A DNA stretch of 41,224 nt from Nitrospira sp. (GCA_005116955.1 SWDI01000002.1:166497-207720), one strand, 5' to 3'; counted from the stretch's first letter, positions 1-8,796 are shown. Notes: generated by a model from the letters alone, not told the origin. Numbers and translations: made by a program.

Positions 1-146
1 AACCCCTCAGCCACCGACTGAGACATGTGAATCAGCTTGATCGCCACCGGCTTCAGCCCGGCTTGCTCATAGCGATTGATAATATCTCCCACGACATTCT
101 TTTTCACGGCATCCGGCTTGATGATAGCCAACGTTCTTTCGCTCAT
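1..146 (-). CDS. ndk: Nucleoside diphosphate kinase, N-terminal part (runs off the left edge)
   Basis: The minus strand from an ATG at 144-146 reads [20 protein letters not shown] and continues with [20 protein letters not shown], the highly conserved N-terminus of Ndk, which moves the gamma-phosphate of ATP onto nucleoside diphosphates through a phosphohistidine. The KPDAV motif, where the conserved lysine contacts the nucleotide, is present at residues 10-14. About 48 residues are visible; the catalytic histidine region lies outside the window. A clear ribosome binding site (TGGAGGAA) lies about 10 bases upstream of the ATG. Nothing looks abnormal in the visible part. Confidence 0.93.
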   Translation of the reverse strand, partial: MSERTLAIIKPDAVKKNVVGDIINRYEQAGLKPVAIKLIHMSQSVAEG

Positions 147-274
147 GATATCAACGATTCCTCCAGATAGTTAATGCATGCACTGAACGGCGCAGCACAT
201 TATAGGGGGGGCTTCTTGCACCTTGCAACCATCTTCGGGATGGAGGGGAATATGCTTCACTGGATCTCTGAGTG

Positions 275-940
275 CTACGATTGCCGTTCGATGACGACAA
301 GCATGCGGAAGGTGAGCAGGTGCCCCAGTCGCTCCAGCATAGGCTTCAATCGCAGCATCGGCATGACCATCCACTGAGGCAGAAGCAAGGGATGGTCAAA
401 GCCGCCGCTCAACGGATATGTCGTGCAGGCCATTCGTCGGATATGTTGAACAGTGAGCGAGTATAACGCGAATGGAACTGCGGCTGGTTCCGCTCGAATA
501 AGGTCGTCGTGATGGCTTGTTTGGCGGCAAACGGCGGTTTCAGCGATCTCCAACGTCTCCGGATCATCAACTCTGAACTCCAAGGCAGGATGGCGCCGAG
601 CCGCTTGCTTGGCCATTTCTGGACTCAGTTCGATGCCGACACCACGCACCGGTCCAAGCGCGGCGAGCAAATTACCTAGGCCCGAACCAATTTCAAGTAC
701 ATATAATCCTTCGGGCACGAGGAATTTGATATAGCGAACCTGATCGTCGTAGTACGCCCTGGTTTTCTGCTCCCATTCCATCCGCCATGCGGCCCAGGCA
801 TCAAAATGATCGCGGGTTGCCTGTTTTCTCCCATCCGTCGGCGACTGACTCCTTGTTTGAAACAGATCGTCAGCCTCGGTGGACACCAAATCCAATGAGG
901 CTGGAGCGGATGGTAGTTTAGAAACTCGAGCCGGTGCCAT
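275..940 (-). CDS. Chimeric SAM-dependent methyltransferase, probably non-functional
   Basis: A 221-residue ORF with a class I methyltransferase start. Motif I, VLEIGSGLGNLL, is at residues 81-92, followed by the acidic ribose-binding strand VGIELSPEM. Up to about residue 136 it reads like the N-terminal half of a methyltransferase. The following 30 or so residues do not fit the fold. The last 50 (TYPLSGGFDHP to FRMLVVIERQ) look like the C-terminal end of a different methyltransferase type. The simplest reading is an internal deletion or recombination near 530 that joined two paralogues in frame. The substrate-binding core is missing and 221 residues is short, so activity is doubtful. The ribosome binding site is weak. 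It lies upstream of ndk on the same strand. Confidence 0.6.
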   Translation of the reverse strand: MAPARVSKLPSAPASLDLVSTEADDLFQTRSQSPTDGRKQATRDHFDAWAAWRMEWEQKTRAYYDDQVRYIKFLVPEGLYVLEIGSGLGNLLAALGPVRGVGIELSPEMAKQAARRHPALEFRVDDPETLEIAETAVCRQTSHHDDLIRAEPAAVPFALYSLTVQHIRRMACTTYPLSGGFDHPLLLPQWMVMPMLRLKPMLERLGHLLTFRMLVVIERQS

Positions 941-1169
941 CGATACCTATACGAAGGGTCTTGTGACTCAACTTTAGCATCTGGTCGATATAACCGCACG
1001 TGATTTCAGCTACTTACGACAGAATAAGGCAGGGGAGATACACTAGTGAAGACGATAGGTATGGGTCGATCAGGCGGCACGGCTACACAAGGTTATTTAG
1101 GGGGTTTGTAGAGATCGCAATGCAGCGGCTGAACCTTTCTCCTCAGGGACAGTGCAAAGGAGTTTGAGC

Positions 1170-1253
1170 ATGGCGGTAGTACTTATCACCTTGGTTGTTT
1201 GTATTGGCTTCATGATTGCTGGTTTTACGTTATTCATAGACAGCAATGATTAA
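1170..1253 (+). CDS. 27-residue single-span membrane peptide
   Basis: ATG at 1170, 27 codons, TAA at 1251. A good Shine-Dalgarno (AAAGGAG) lies 7 bases upstream. The product starts MAVVLITLVVCIGFMIAG and ends FIDSND: an uninterrupted hydrophobic stretch of about 22 residues, then a short acidic tail, which is the architecture of small bacterial membrane peptides. No family is recognised. The flanking 941-1169 and 1254-1466 stretches show no other gene. Support rests on the ribosome binding site and hydrophobicity only. Confidence 0.5.
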   Translation: MAVVLITLVVCIGFMIAGFTLFIDSND

Positions 1254-1466
1254 GAGAACCAGTCGGTCCTGTCAGCAGTCCTGCCACACTATCAAACACT
1301 TGTCGACGTCCCATTCATGAATTCGGGATGCACGCGATAATCCCTCTCCAGCCAGGAGTACAGAGAAGTTTGACATGGCACAAGGAGGGGTTGCGGACAG
1401 GTTGGTTCACAGAGGAGATCTGCTCTGTGAAATATTGGTAGCGTTCAGAGATTATGGGGTGCGACA

Positions 1467-1976
1467 TCAACGATCGCATTCGAGGCCATATTGCTTCTGA
1501 ATCGATTCTGCGACATTCGGCGGCTCTTTGGTGAGGAGCGCACAGGTGGTGAAATTGCCAACAACCTTCTTCTTGCTTTTATCGATATACGTCCAATCGA
1601 TGATCTCTGTCTTTGCAAATGCGTACGACTGTCCCTTTTTGACTGATCGAATCATCGGGAGGTTGTCGATCCGTCCAGACCAGAGATCTCCTTGTACCTT
1701 GAGGTTGGAGAGCCACAGATATTCTTGCTGGTCGCCTTCACTCACTCTGACCTTGACCGAATACTGATCAGTGTTGGGTGGCGGTGATCCGGCTTTTCGA
1801 AGGAAATCTTCCAAGCCCGCTCGGGCGCGTTCCATCGCTTTCTGCATCGCAGGGTCCTCATCACTGAATTCAACCGCACTGTCCTTCTTGGCTTTGTCAG
1901 TGAACGATTGCGAAAACGCAGAGGGGGATATCAGGATCGCCAGCAGGGCGACGTTGAGCACGACAAGTCGTTGCAT
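1467..1976 (-). CDS. Exported DUF2314 domain protein
   Basis: A 169-residue protein with an N-terminal signal peptide (hydrophobic core around residues 5-20, cleavage probably after SAFS at 19-22). Residues 70-150 carry the DUF2314 pattern: a WLSNLKVQGDLWSGRIDN segment, then GQSYAFAKTEIIDWTYID and a GNFTTCALL strand near the end. The role of DUF2314 is unknown; E. coli YegJ is a member. Export points to a periplasmic protein. A GGGAGG ribosome binding site precedes the ATG. It is transcribed alone on the minus strand, divergent from the transglycosylase-like gene. Confidence 0.75.
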   Translation of the reverse strand: MQRLVVLNVALLAILISPSAFSQSFTDKAKKDSAVEFSDEDPAMQKAMERARAGLEDFLRKAGSPPPNTDQYSVKVRVSEGDQQEYLWLSNLKVQGDLWSGRIDNLPMIRSVKKGQSYAFAKTEIIDWTYIDKSKKKVVGNFTTCALLTKEPPNVAESIQKQYGLECDR

Positions 1977-2161
1977 ACCAGCCTCCCAGAGCCTACGGCG
2001 TACTACGAATGGAGTCAGCTCACTATTTTCCGGGCATATTGAACTCGTCCTGACTGCAAATCAAGATCGTTCAATCATTCAGCATCTCACAGAACTGTTG
2101 TGTACACCCACGCCACTACCTCTAAGAGGAAGAATTTATCTGTTTTTGGTACTCTGCCACT

Positions 2162-3001
2162 ATGTCCCCTCGCCGCCACGTCCACCCTGCTCGCCAACAC
2201 CATCCTCACCCAGTGCGGTCGATGGCACGTTTCATTCATCGGCGATGGAAGAATCTCTGCACGTTTCTCCGGGCCGTCGGCCGAACGCCACCCGCGATGC
2301 AGCTGGCAATCAGTACCCTCCTGCTTTTCGTCGTCCTGTTGGGGATTAATTGGACCTATCACACGTTTTATAAACCGACGGAATTGTTCTTTCCAGTAGA
2401 GAAGGCCCTCAGCAAGAATCCCCGCCAGACGTGGCAAGAATACGGCGCGTTATTCGAGACACATTCGACCGCAATTATCACACCTGACCTGCTCGCGGCC
2501 TTGGCTCAAGCCGAGGGCTCCGGTAATCCCGTGGCACGAACCTACTGGCGGTGGCGCGTCGTCTCCTCAAATCCTCTGGAGTGGTACCAACCGGCCTCGA
2601 CGGCAGTCGGCATGTTTCAAATCACCGACGGCACATTTCACGAAGGGACGCGCTACTGTATCCACAACCATGTCGTCGTTGAAGATGGGCCCTGGCACAA
2701 CCTCAACTCCTGTTGGTTCAATGGCCTCTACACCAGAGTCATCCCAGGCCACGCGATCGAGCTGACCGCCGCGCTCCTCGACCGTCATGTGGCAAAACTG
2801 GTGGGAGAGCGACTGGCGACGTTTCAGCAAAAGCAGGACCTGGCCGCGGTCATCCATCTCTGCGGTGCAGGGACGGGCCGTGACTACGCGAAGCGGAACT
2901 TTCGTCTCATGCCCCACCAACGCTGCGGCGACCACGATGTGAGAACCTATCTACTGAAGATTCAGACATTCAAACAGCAGTTTGCTGCACTGAAGTCATA
3001 A
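2162..3001 (+). CDS. Membrane-anchored lytic transglycosylase-like protein
   Basis: After a basic N-terminus there is one membrane span (residues 41-60, starting MQLAISTLLLFVVLLGINW) and a periplasmic domain. That domain has the SLT-type lysozyme-like pattern: AQAEGSGNPVA around residues 118-128 supplies the likely catalytic glutamate, and STAVGMFQITDGTF around 146-159 matches the conserved SxAxGLFQ-type motif. Lytic transglycosylases cut peptidoglycan between MurNAc and GlcNAc. Four or more cysteines in the domain (RYCI, SCW, LCGAG, RCGD) suggest disulphides. Neither the first ATG nor the ATG at 2222 has a good ribosome binding site, so the start is uncertain; the later start still includes the span. 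Confidence 0.7.
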   Translation: MSPRRHVHPARQHHPHPVRSMARFIHRRWKNLCTFLRAVGRTPPAMQLAISTLLLFVVLLGINWTYHTFYKPTELFFPVEKALSKNPRQTWQEYGALFETHSTAIITPDLLAALAQAEGSGNPVARTYWRWRVVSSNPLEWYQPASTAVGMFQITDGTFHEGTRYCIHNHVVVEDGPWHNLNSCWFNGLYTRVIPGHAIELTAALLDRHVAKLVGERLATFQQKQDLAAVIHLCGAGTGRDYAKRNFRLMPHQRCGDHDVRTYLLKIQTFKQQFAALKS

Positions 3002-3287
3002 GTGCGTGCCGAGATACACGGAATAGAAGACGGGAACAGCTAGGGGCCGTGTCACGGTTGGAGGTTCTCACCACGACACGAACGGAGCTCTCCCAACAAT
3101 CTTAGTGAGCCATGAAGAGCGAATGCATATCTGCACCATTCGCGCAGTGTCCTTCCAAGGTGATCACATGAGTCAATCCATCACACTATTGAGCGCTCTC
3201 GTGACGACGCACCTCTCGCATCTGACTGAGATATTCATGGTATGGTGACCGCGGAACTGTGCCACTGTTGTGCGAGGGTGGCTCTTC

Positions 3288-4583
3288 ATGAATTCAGATG
3301 GACCAAAAGTATTACGGAAGACGGTCTTGGCCGGTGCAATCGGTAATGTGCTGGAGTGGTATGACTTTGCCCTCTTTGGATACTTCGCACCGATCTTGTC
3401 TCGTCTCTTCTTTCCTGCGTCGGATCCGTCGTTGTCGTTAATCGCCACGTTCGGTGTGTTCGCCGTCGGCTTTCTGGCCAGACCACTGGGTGCGCTGCTA
3501 TTTGGGCACTGGGGTGATACCAGGGGCCGACGAGCGGCCTTGGCTTGGTCCATCATTTTAATGGCATTGCCCACCTGCTTGGTTGGCATGTTGCCGACCT
3601 ATGCGCAGATCGGTCTTGCCGCACCGTTCATACTCACCATGCTGCGCTTTCTTCAGGGTCTCTCGGTCGGCGGAGAATTCACAGGGTCCGTTACCTTCCT
3701 TGTTGAACATGCCGCACCGAGCGAGCGAGGCTATATCGGCAGTTGGGCGGGGTTCAGCGCACAGATCGGCGCGCTGTTAGGCTCTGGTGTCGGGACTATG
3801 GCGACGCTGAACCTCTCATCGGAGGCACTCCAAGAATGGGGATGGCGCATCCCGTTCGTGGCGGGAAGTGTCATCGCGTTGGTCGGCTGGTATCTTCGAC
3901 GGCGCATTCCAGAGTCACCGGTTTTTGAACGGCTGCAACAATCGGGTGTGGTGTCGTCCTCACCCGTCCGTGAGTTGTTTACATCACACCGTGCGCCACT
4001 CCTACAAGTGATCGGTCTCGTCCTGGTACATGGCGTTGGGTTTTACATCTTCTATGTGTTTCTCCCCACCTATCTGACCAAAGTGACCAACCTCCCGATG
4101 GGAACGGCATTGCTAATCAACACAGTGTGCATGGCACTGTTGGCGATACTGATTCCGTGCATGGGCAAGCTGTCCGATCGAGTTGGGCATCGATGGGTAC
4201 TGGCCATTGGCGCCGCAGGCCTGGCCCTCGGCTCCATCCCGTTCTTTTCGTGGTTGAGCAGCGGCCAGCTCGTGCTGATCATCACGGCCCAAGTCCTGAC
4301 TACCCTGTTCGTGTCAGCCTATATGGGTCCGTTCTTTGCCATCGTGGCGACGCTCTTTCCTGTCGCGAGCCGCTATACAGGCCTCTCGATTTCGTACAAT
4401 ATTGCCTCGGCTCTGTTCGGCGGGACTGCCCCGTTGATGGCCACGGTGATTATGGAACGGAGTGGGAGTGCGCTTGCCCCTGGATGGTATGTCAGTCTGT
4501 GCGCCGTCCTGTCGTTGATCGCACTGTCCACGATTCGTGAAGAGAAGAAAGAGACCGCCGATGTTGCAGCTGGCAGTCATTGA
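3288..4583 (+). CDS. MFS transporter, metabolite:H+ symporter (MHS) type
   Basis: A 431-residue, roughly 12-span permease. The N-terminal GNVLEWYDFALFGYFAPI is typical of the MHS subfamily (ProP, KgtP, ShiA), and the cytoplasmic loop 2-3 signature appears as GHWGDTRGRRAAL. These are proton-coupled importers of small organic acids, betaines or amino acids; the substrate cannot be read from sequence. I start at the ATG at 3288 because GAGG lies about 10 bases before it; a GTG six codons upstream is possible. The downstream P450 starts 49 bases later on the same strand, so co-transcription is plausible. The 3002-3287 stretch holds no visible gene. Confidence 0.85.
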   Translation: MNSDGPKVLRKTVLAGAIGNVLEWYDFALFGYFAPILSRLFFPASDPSLSLIATFGVFAVGFLARPLGALLFGHWGDTRGRRAALAWSIILMALPTCLVGMLPTYAQIGLAAPFILTMLRFLQGLSVGGEFTGSVTFLVEHAAPSERGYIGSWAGFSAQIGALLGSGVGTMATLNLSSEALQEWGWRIPFVAGSVIALVGWYLRRRIPESPVFERLQQSGVVSSSPVRELFTSHRAPLLQVIGLVLVHGVGFYIFYVFLPTYLTKVTNLPMGTALLINTVCMALLAILIPCMGKLSDRVGHRWVLAIGAAGLALGSIPFFSWLSSGQLVLIITAQVLTTLFVSAYMGPFFAIVATLFPVASRYTGLSISYNIASALFGGTAPLMATVIMERSGSALAPGWYVSLCAVLSLIALSTIREEKKETADVAAGSH

Positions 4584-4632
4584 CAACGACAACTAGACGT
4601 ACGGTTTCTCTTATGAGAGACCTGTAGGCACC

Positions 4633-6048
4633 ATGATCGATCAGACGATCCAATCTCCCACCCTTTCCGGCCCACCGGTCTCGCGTTGGTGGGGATGTTT
4701 CCCCGACCTTCGCCGCGACACCCTTGGCTTTCTCATCCAGTGTCAGGCCTATGGGGACGTGGTCAAACTTCCGATGGGGCTTGTCGTTGAACTGTTCTTG
4801 CGGCAGCGTGACGCCGCCATGTATGTGCTGAACCATCCCACCGATGTGAAACATGTACTCGTGACCAATCAAGACAATTATCGAAAGGCGCCCGTCCCCC
4901 CGGTTGAATCGCGCATCTTTGGTCAGGGCGTACTTCACACAGAAGGCCAAATCCATCACCATCAGCGACGGGTACTCCTACCCTTCTTTCATGGAAATCA
5001 TGTGACCGCTTACAGCAACCTCATCACGAGCCAGGCTCGCGACCGTGTGGCACTGTGGCAGGATGAAACAACCATCGACATTGGACAGGAAATGGCCCAC
5101 CTCACTCTGTCGGTAATCTGGCGCCTTCTCTTTGGTCAAGATCTGCGGTCCGAGGGGGAGACCATTCGTGAAGCCATTGCAGTCGGTCAACGTCTCATCA
5201 AGCTCCAATATGACTCCCTCCTCGCAAGCGTGACCCCTCTCTGGGTTCCCATCCCACGACATCGTCGCTTCACCCGTGGCTTCCGCATGATCGAAGAGAG
5301 GCTGTTTCAATTCATTCACGAGCGACGGATGGCTGCTGAGCCACATGATGACGTGTTATCTCTTTTACTGAGCGCGACCGATACAGAAGGTCGCCCGCTG
5401 AGTGATGAAGAAATTCGTGATGAACTCATGACCTTCTTGCTGGCTGGTCACGAAACCACCGCCAACGCCCTGACCTGGACGTGGTTTCTCCTATCGCAAT
5501 ATGGATCAGTTCGAGAACGACTGACTCAAGAACTGAACGAAGTCTTGGGGGATCGGCTACCTAACGCAGCCGATCTCTCTCGCTTGCGCTACATGAAGAT
5601 GATCTGGGATGAGTCGCTGCGCCTCTACCCTCCAGCCTGGACACTTCACACCCGTCTTGCCCATGCGCAGGACCGACTTCCAACTGGAGCAGTCCTTCCG
5701 CCAGGAGCCGGGGTCGTCATCAGCCCCTGGAACTTGCACCGCAATGCACGGTGGTTCGCCGATCCAAACCGATTCGATCCTGAGCGCTTTTCAGACGAGG
5801 CGCAACGGACCCGCCCGGCGTTCACCTACATCCCGTTCGGTGCCGGTGGACGGCGATGCTTGGGAGAGTCATTTGCGGAAATGGAAGGACTGTTGATTTT
5901 GGCGACAATCGCCTCCACAGTTCGCTTGCACCTGGTCAACGGGCAGACAATCCGTCCGGAACCGGTCATGACGTTACGTCCGCATGTTCCGGTGCAGATG
6001 CTCGTTCAGCGAGTCGAGATCTCGGCAGCACACCCCCCTGTGGCATAG
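4633..6048 (+). CDS. Cytochrome P450
   Basis: A 471-residue soluble class P450 with all core motifs: the I-helix oxygen-activation motif AGHETT (residues 271-276), the K-helix ExxR (ESLR, 327-330), the meander PERF (383-386), and the haem loop FGAGGRRCLGE with cysteine ligand C409. These enzymes insert oxygen into substrates using electrons from a redox partner; no ferredoxin or reductase gene is nearby. There is no membrane anchor. The style (RKAPVPPVESRIFGQGVL, long I-helix) resembles bacterial P450s related to fatty-acid or terpenoid hydroxylases, but the substrate is not predictable. It follows the MFS gene closely. Confidence 0.92.
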   Translation: MIDQTIQSPTLSGPPVSRWWGCFPDLRRDTLGFLIQCQAYGDVVKLPMGLVVELFLRQRDAAMYVLNHPTDVKHVLVTNQDNYRKAPVPPVESRIFGQGVLHTEGQIHHHQRRVLLPFFHGNHVTAYSNLITSQARDRVALWQDETTIDIGQEMAHLTLSVIWRLLFGQDLRSEGETIREAIAVGQRLIKLQYDSLLASVTPLWVPIPRHRRFTRGFRMIEERLFQFIHERRMAAEPHDDVLSLLLSATDTEGRPLSDEEIRDELMTFLLAGHETTANALTWTWFLLSQYGSVRERLTQELNEVLGDRLPNAADLSRLRYMKMIWDESLRLYPPAWTLHTRLAHAQDRLPTGAVLPPGAGVVISPWNLHRNARWFADPNRFDPERFSDEAQRTRPAFTYIPFGAGGRRCLGESFAEMEGLLILATIASTVRLHLVNGQTIRPEPVMTLRPHVPVQMLVQRVEISAAHPPVA

Positions 6049-6146
6049 CTTGCTGACCGACTCGTCTTTCCTGCTGCTAGGCATCTCCCTGGTGATATGG
6101 TACAACCGCGTTTGATTGTTGTCGGCGTTCGCAGAGAGGAGCTGGC

Positions 6147-7349
6147 TTGATCAGGAATTCCGTTGTGCCCACTGCTTGGTTCAGCTTAGGGGTGGTCTCC
6201 TGTCTCCTCTCGTTGTCAGGATGTCTCTCGCCGATCACTCTGACGCGAGCCGTCATCGCCTACGACGAGGCCATCACCGAATCGCAATCCAAGCAACTGC
6301 TCGTGAACATCGCCCGAGCACAACACCATCAGCCGATTCACTTTACCGGCGTCTCCAATGTCGCGGCGACCTTCGATTTTCGTTTCACAGCCGGTGCCAC
6401 ACCGGCCCTCACCGGAGACGCCAGCCGGACGATCTTGCCTGTCATCGGCGGAAGCGTGGCCGAGAACCCGACTATCAGTATCGCTCCGATTGAGGGAGAA
6501 GAGTTTACTAAACGCTTACTCACGCCGTTCCATGAAGCCAAGCTGACGCTGTTGCTGCGGCAGGGTATCGATATCGATCTCCTCCTCCGACTAATGGCCA
6601 AAGAGCTCCGAGTAAACCAGAGCGAGGGCGCCATCGCCTATCGAAATAGTCCATCCGACAAGGCCGGCTACGAGATGTTCAGGCGGGTAGTCCTCCATCT
6701 TTCGGCCATTCAAGACCACAACAGTCTCTATGTTGAACCGCTGAACATCGAACGAAGTTGGACGATTCCCGCCGAGTCGGTCACGGCAGAAGGATTCAAA
6801 GCGCTTGAACAGGAATATCAGGTGGTCTACAACGCGAAAGAGAAGACCTTCACGTTGCGGAAGCAGATCGAAGGTGGCACGCTGATCACGAACTACGATC
6901 CAAATCTACTGTCCCGCGAAGAACGGGCCCGCTTGCAGAACGAAAACGAACAGGGACTCCCGCACGACGTGACCTTTGATATTCGCCCGGGACATGTCGG
7001 TGGCGACTGGCCACTGAAGGGAGACTTTCGGCTACGCAGCTTCAATGCCATGCTGAACTTTCTGGGGCTCTCCCTCTCTGAAGAGCCGGAGTATCATATC
7101 GAGAAAGATAGCCGCACACCTGAGGTGATGGAGAATCCGGTCAAGACGATGGATCTGATCCTGTCGTCGTCAGCTCCATCAGGGCTGGATCTCGTCATGA
7201 AATCCCACGGGAACTATTATGCCGTCAATACGACCGGGCCACAGGCGCGCTGGAACCGCGAGGCCTTCAAGCTCTTGTCGCAACTATTTCAGATGACGGT
7301 TACGGAGATCTCACGCGCCGGTGTGCCCAGCATTACCATCGCCAAATAG
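6147..7349 (+). CDS. Outer-membrane-type lipoprotein of unknown function
   Basis: A 400-residue protein. The TTG start at 6147 is chosen because GAGGAG lies 5-7 bases upstream. A signal peptide ends in the lipobox LSGC, with C26 as the lipidated cysteine. The mature part begins with an AYDEAITESQSKQLLVNIAR segment, which I recognise as a recurring but unnamed family in which short conserved helices follow lipidation. No catalytic motif is seen. It stands alone between the P450 and a convergent small membrane protein. Confidence 0.65.
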   Translation: MIRNSVVPTAWFSLGVVSCLLSLSGCLSPITLTRAVIAYDEAITESQSKQLLVNIARAQHHQPIHFTGVSNVAATFDFRFTAGATPALTGDASRTILPVIGGSVAENPTISIAPIEGEEFTKRLLTPFHEAKLTLLLRQGIDIDLLLRLMAKELRVNQSEGAIAYRNSPSDKAGYEMFRRVVLHLSAIQDHNSLYVEPLNIERSWTIPAESVTAEGFKALEQEYQVVYNAKEKTFTLRKQIEGGTLITNYDPNLLSREERARLQNENEQGLPHDVTFDIRPGHVGGDWPLKGDFRLRSFNAMLNFLGLSLSEEPEYHIEKDSRTPEVMENPVKTMDLILSSSAPSGLDLVMKSHGNYYAVNTTGPQARWNREAFKLLSQLFQMTVTEISRAGVPSITIAK

Positions 7350-7468
7350 CCTGGCAAGATCCGGTGCGTTGATGGGCTGGTTTCTACTCGAGGGATGCGA
7401 CAAACAGGCCGTACATTGAGCCTCTGAGCGAGAGGAGAAGGCCGCTGGCGGACTGTTTCCGTATTCTG

Positions 7469-7774
7469 CTACGCGTCGGCTCGATCCAGGTTGGCCTTCG
7501 GGGGACGGCGGCCGATCAGATAAATGATGGCGGGAAAAAGCATCGTGGTACCAGGGAAAATCAATCGGTACCCCCACCAGGGCAAGGTCGGCTTGAAAAA
7601 TCCAAGGCCAAGGGTTAGCAGAATCGACGCCACGATTCCATAGATGTAGGCTGGAACAAGCGTCGTAGAATGATGCTCGCTGCGTTGCCTGGATGCCGCG
7701 AAGAACCCCTTGATGAGGATATAGAGGGAGGAAATGATACAGGCGCTCCCATAATACACTGAGTAATCTTGCAT
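7469..7774 (-). CDS. Small three-span membrane protein
   Basis: 101 residues with three hydrophobic stretches (about residues 8-26, 43-60 and 72-87) and a basic C-terminal tail RRPPKANLDRADA. There is a GAGG-containing leader upstream of the ATG. No family is recognised. Several overlapping ORFs in other frames lack membrane or codon logic. It is convergent with the lipoprotein gene; the 119 bases between hold nothing obvious. Confidence 0.5.
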   Translation of the reverse strand: MQDYSVYYGSACIISSLYILIKGFFAASRQRSEHHSTTLVPAYIYGIVASILLTLGLGFFKPTLPWWGYRLIFPGTTMLFPAIIYLIGRRPPKANLDRADA

Positions 7775-7917
7775 AACCCCGACCTCGTTCTGATCTCACG
7801 TGCGTTGTTCGATAGATACTGTATAGCGTATCGCCTCCACTCTTGTCGAGCTGCTTCCCGCATGACCACGCTCCGCATCAATCCCGAGAGCTGCATTCAG
7901 CATATGTGTCATAGGAC

Positions 7918-7952
7918 GACGACCTCCGGCAACAGGGCTGCTGGAGGTCGTC
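7918..7952 (-). terminator. Hairpin terminator of the coiled-coil protein gene
   Basis: A perfect 10-bp stem, GACGACCTCC (7918-7927) with GGAGGTCGTC (7943-7952), extended inward by GGCA/TGCT with one G-U pair. It lies 48 bases beyond the stop of the minus-strand gene at 8000-8368. There is no strong T-run after it, so it may be a bidirectional or weak terminator. Confidence 0.55.
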
Positions 7953-7999
7953 TGGAAGACTGCTGAACTCTCAAGCATTGTGGATCTGAGCCGAGTCGT

Positions 8000-8368
8000 C
8001 TAGTACGGCCTAGACGTCGTGGATTCAACCGCTTCCTTGGCCTTCCTCTGGGCCTTACCTTTCTTTGCCTTTGCGGTACTCTTCATCTCCTGCCTCTCAG
8101 CCTTGAGCGCATCTCGCTTCGCTTTCATCTCGGATTTCATCTGCTCTCGTTTGGCCTTCATCTCGTCCTTCATCTGATCTTTTTTGGCTTTAAAGTTCTC
8201 CTTCATCTGCTCATGCTCTGACGCCATGTCGCCCTTTGCCTCACTGGCCATTGAACCCATGTCCTGCTTCATATCAGAACCGAGGTTCGTGAGCTCGTCC
8301 GCCATAACCAAGGGGCCACCACCGATGACGAGTGCGGATGCCACTGCCGATACAAGGATGAACCGCAT
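8000..8368 (-). CDS. Exported Lys/Met-rich coiled-coil protein
   Basis: 122 residues. A signal peptide (hydrophobic residues 4-21, cleavage after VMA) is followed by a highly charged helix with repeating units of the type QMKxEMKAKR, low complexity and no aromatic core, so it is predicted to be a continuous amphipathic helix or coiled coil in the periplasm. Such proteins resemble apolipoprotein-like or stress-induced exported helical proteins; no specific function is known. A strong ribosome binding site (AAGGGAGGG) precedes the ATG. It shares an upstream block with the small gene at 8627-8695 and ends in a similar hairpin. Confidence 0.7.
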   Translation of the reverse strand: MRFILVSAVASALVIGGGPLVMADELTNLGSDMKQDMGSMASEAKGDMASEHEQMKENFKAKKDQMKDEMKAKREQMKSEMKAKRDALKAERQEMKSTAKAKKGKAQRKAKEAVESTTSRPY

Positions 8369-8410
8369 GGATAACCCTCCCTTGAAATAGGTTGTTTCAA
8401 TGTGACCGGC

Positions 8411-8471
8411 GCCAGGAACCAGCGCCCCGTCTAGGGGTATCGTGAGACAGATTTTCTGGCAACTGATTTCA
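8411..8471 (-). promoter_or_regulatory. Duplicated promoter-like block, copy A
   Basis: 61 bases upstream of the coiled-coil gene, matched at 51 of 61 positions by 8736-8796. The centre CTAGGGGTATCG and the segment TTTTCTGGCAACTGATTTCA are identical in both copies. Read on the minus strand it holds TTGCCA, then 17 bases, then TACCCC, a possible -35/-10 pair with a poor -10. The 5' untranslated stretch would be about 65 bases. Confidence 0.55.
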
Positions 8472-8539
8472 TGGTTTTAGACTCAGGAATCTTGTGAGAC
8501 ATATGGAAAGGCAAGACAAGAAATGGAGCGCAAAGACCA

Positions 8540-8570
8540 CGGCCTCCAGCAGGCTGTCCCCTGGAGGCCG
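8540..8570 (-). terminator. Hairpin terminator after the 22-residue peptide gene
   Basis: A perfect 10-bp inverted repeat, CGGCCTCCAG (8540-8549) and CTGGAGGCCG (8561-8570), with an 11-base loop. It is placed 57 bases beyond the stop of the minus-strand small ORF at 8627-8695, mirroring the gene-to-hairpin spacing of the neighbouring unit. Confidence 0.55.
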
Positions 8571-8626
8571 CGTACGAGCATGCACCTCAAAAGAGCACGC
8601 TCGATGCTTTTACCTGGAAGCAAGCT

Positions 8627-8695
8627 TTATGGCCGGATCTCCCACAACAAATACACTAACCCGACTGCGATAGCTGACACCACGACGAAATGCAT
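8627..8695 (-). CDS. 22-residue single-span membrane peptide
   Basis: ATG at 8693-8695, stop TAA at 8627-8629. The product starts MHFVVVSAIAVGLVYLLW and ends EIRP: one hydrophobic span with a charged end. A strong ribosome binding site (GGAGG) lies 6 bases upstream. Three facts raise it above chance: the ribosome binding site, the promoter-like block 40-100 bases upstream shared with the 8000-8368 gene, and a clean hairpin downstream. No homologue is recognised. Confidence 0.55.
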   Translation of the reverse strand: MHFVVVSAIAVGLVYLLWEIRP

Positions 8696-8735
8696 GCAGA
8701 TCCTCCGTACGATTGATTGTTGTACCGTTTCCAAC

Positions 8736-8796
8736 GCCGGAACCCAGCGTCTCGACTAGGGGTATCGCGAGATGGGTTTTCTGGCAACTGATTTCA
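8736..8796 (-). promoter_or_regulatory. Duplicated promoter-like block, copy B
   Basis: Second copy of the 61-base block at 8411-8471, offset by 325 bases in the same orientation. The TTGCCA-17-TACCCC arrangement on the minus strand is kept while the spacer bases vary, which is what selection on a promoter would leave. It drives, by position, the 22-residue peptide gene. Confidence 0.5.
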
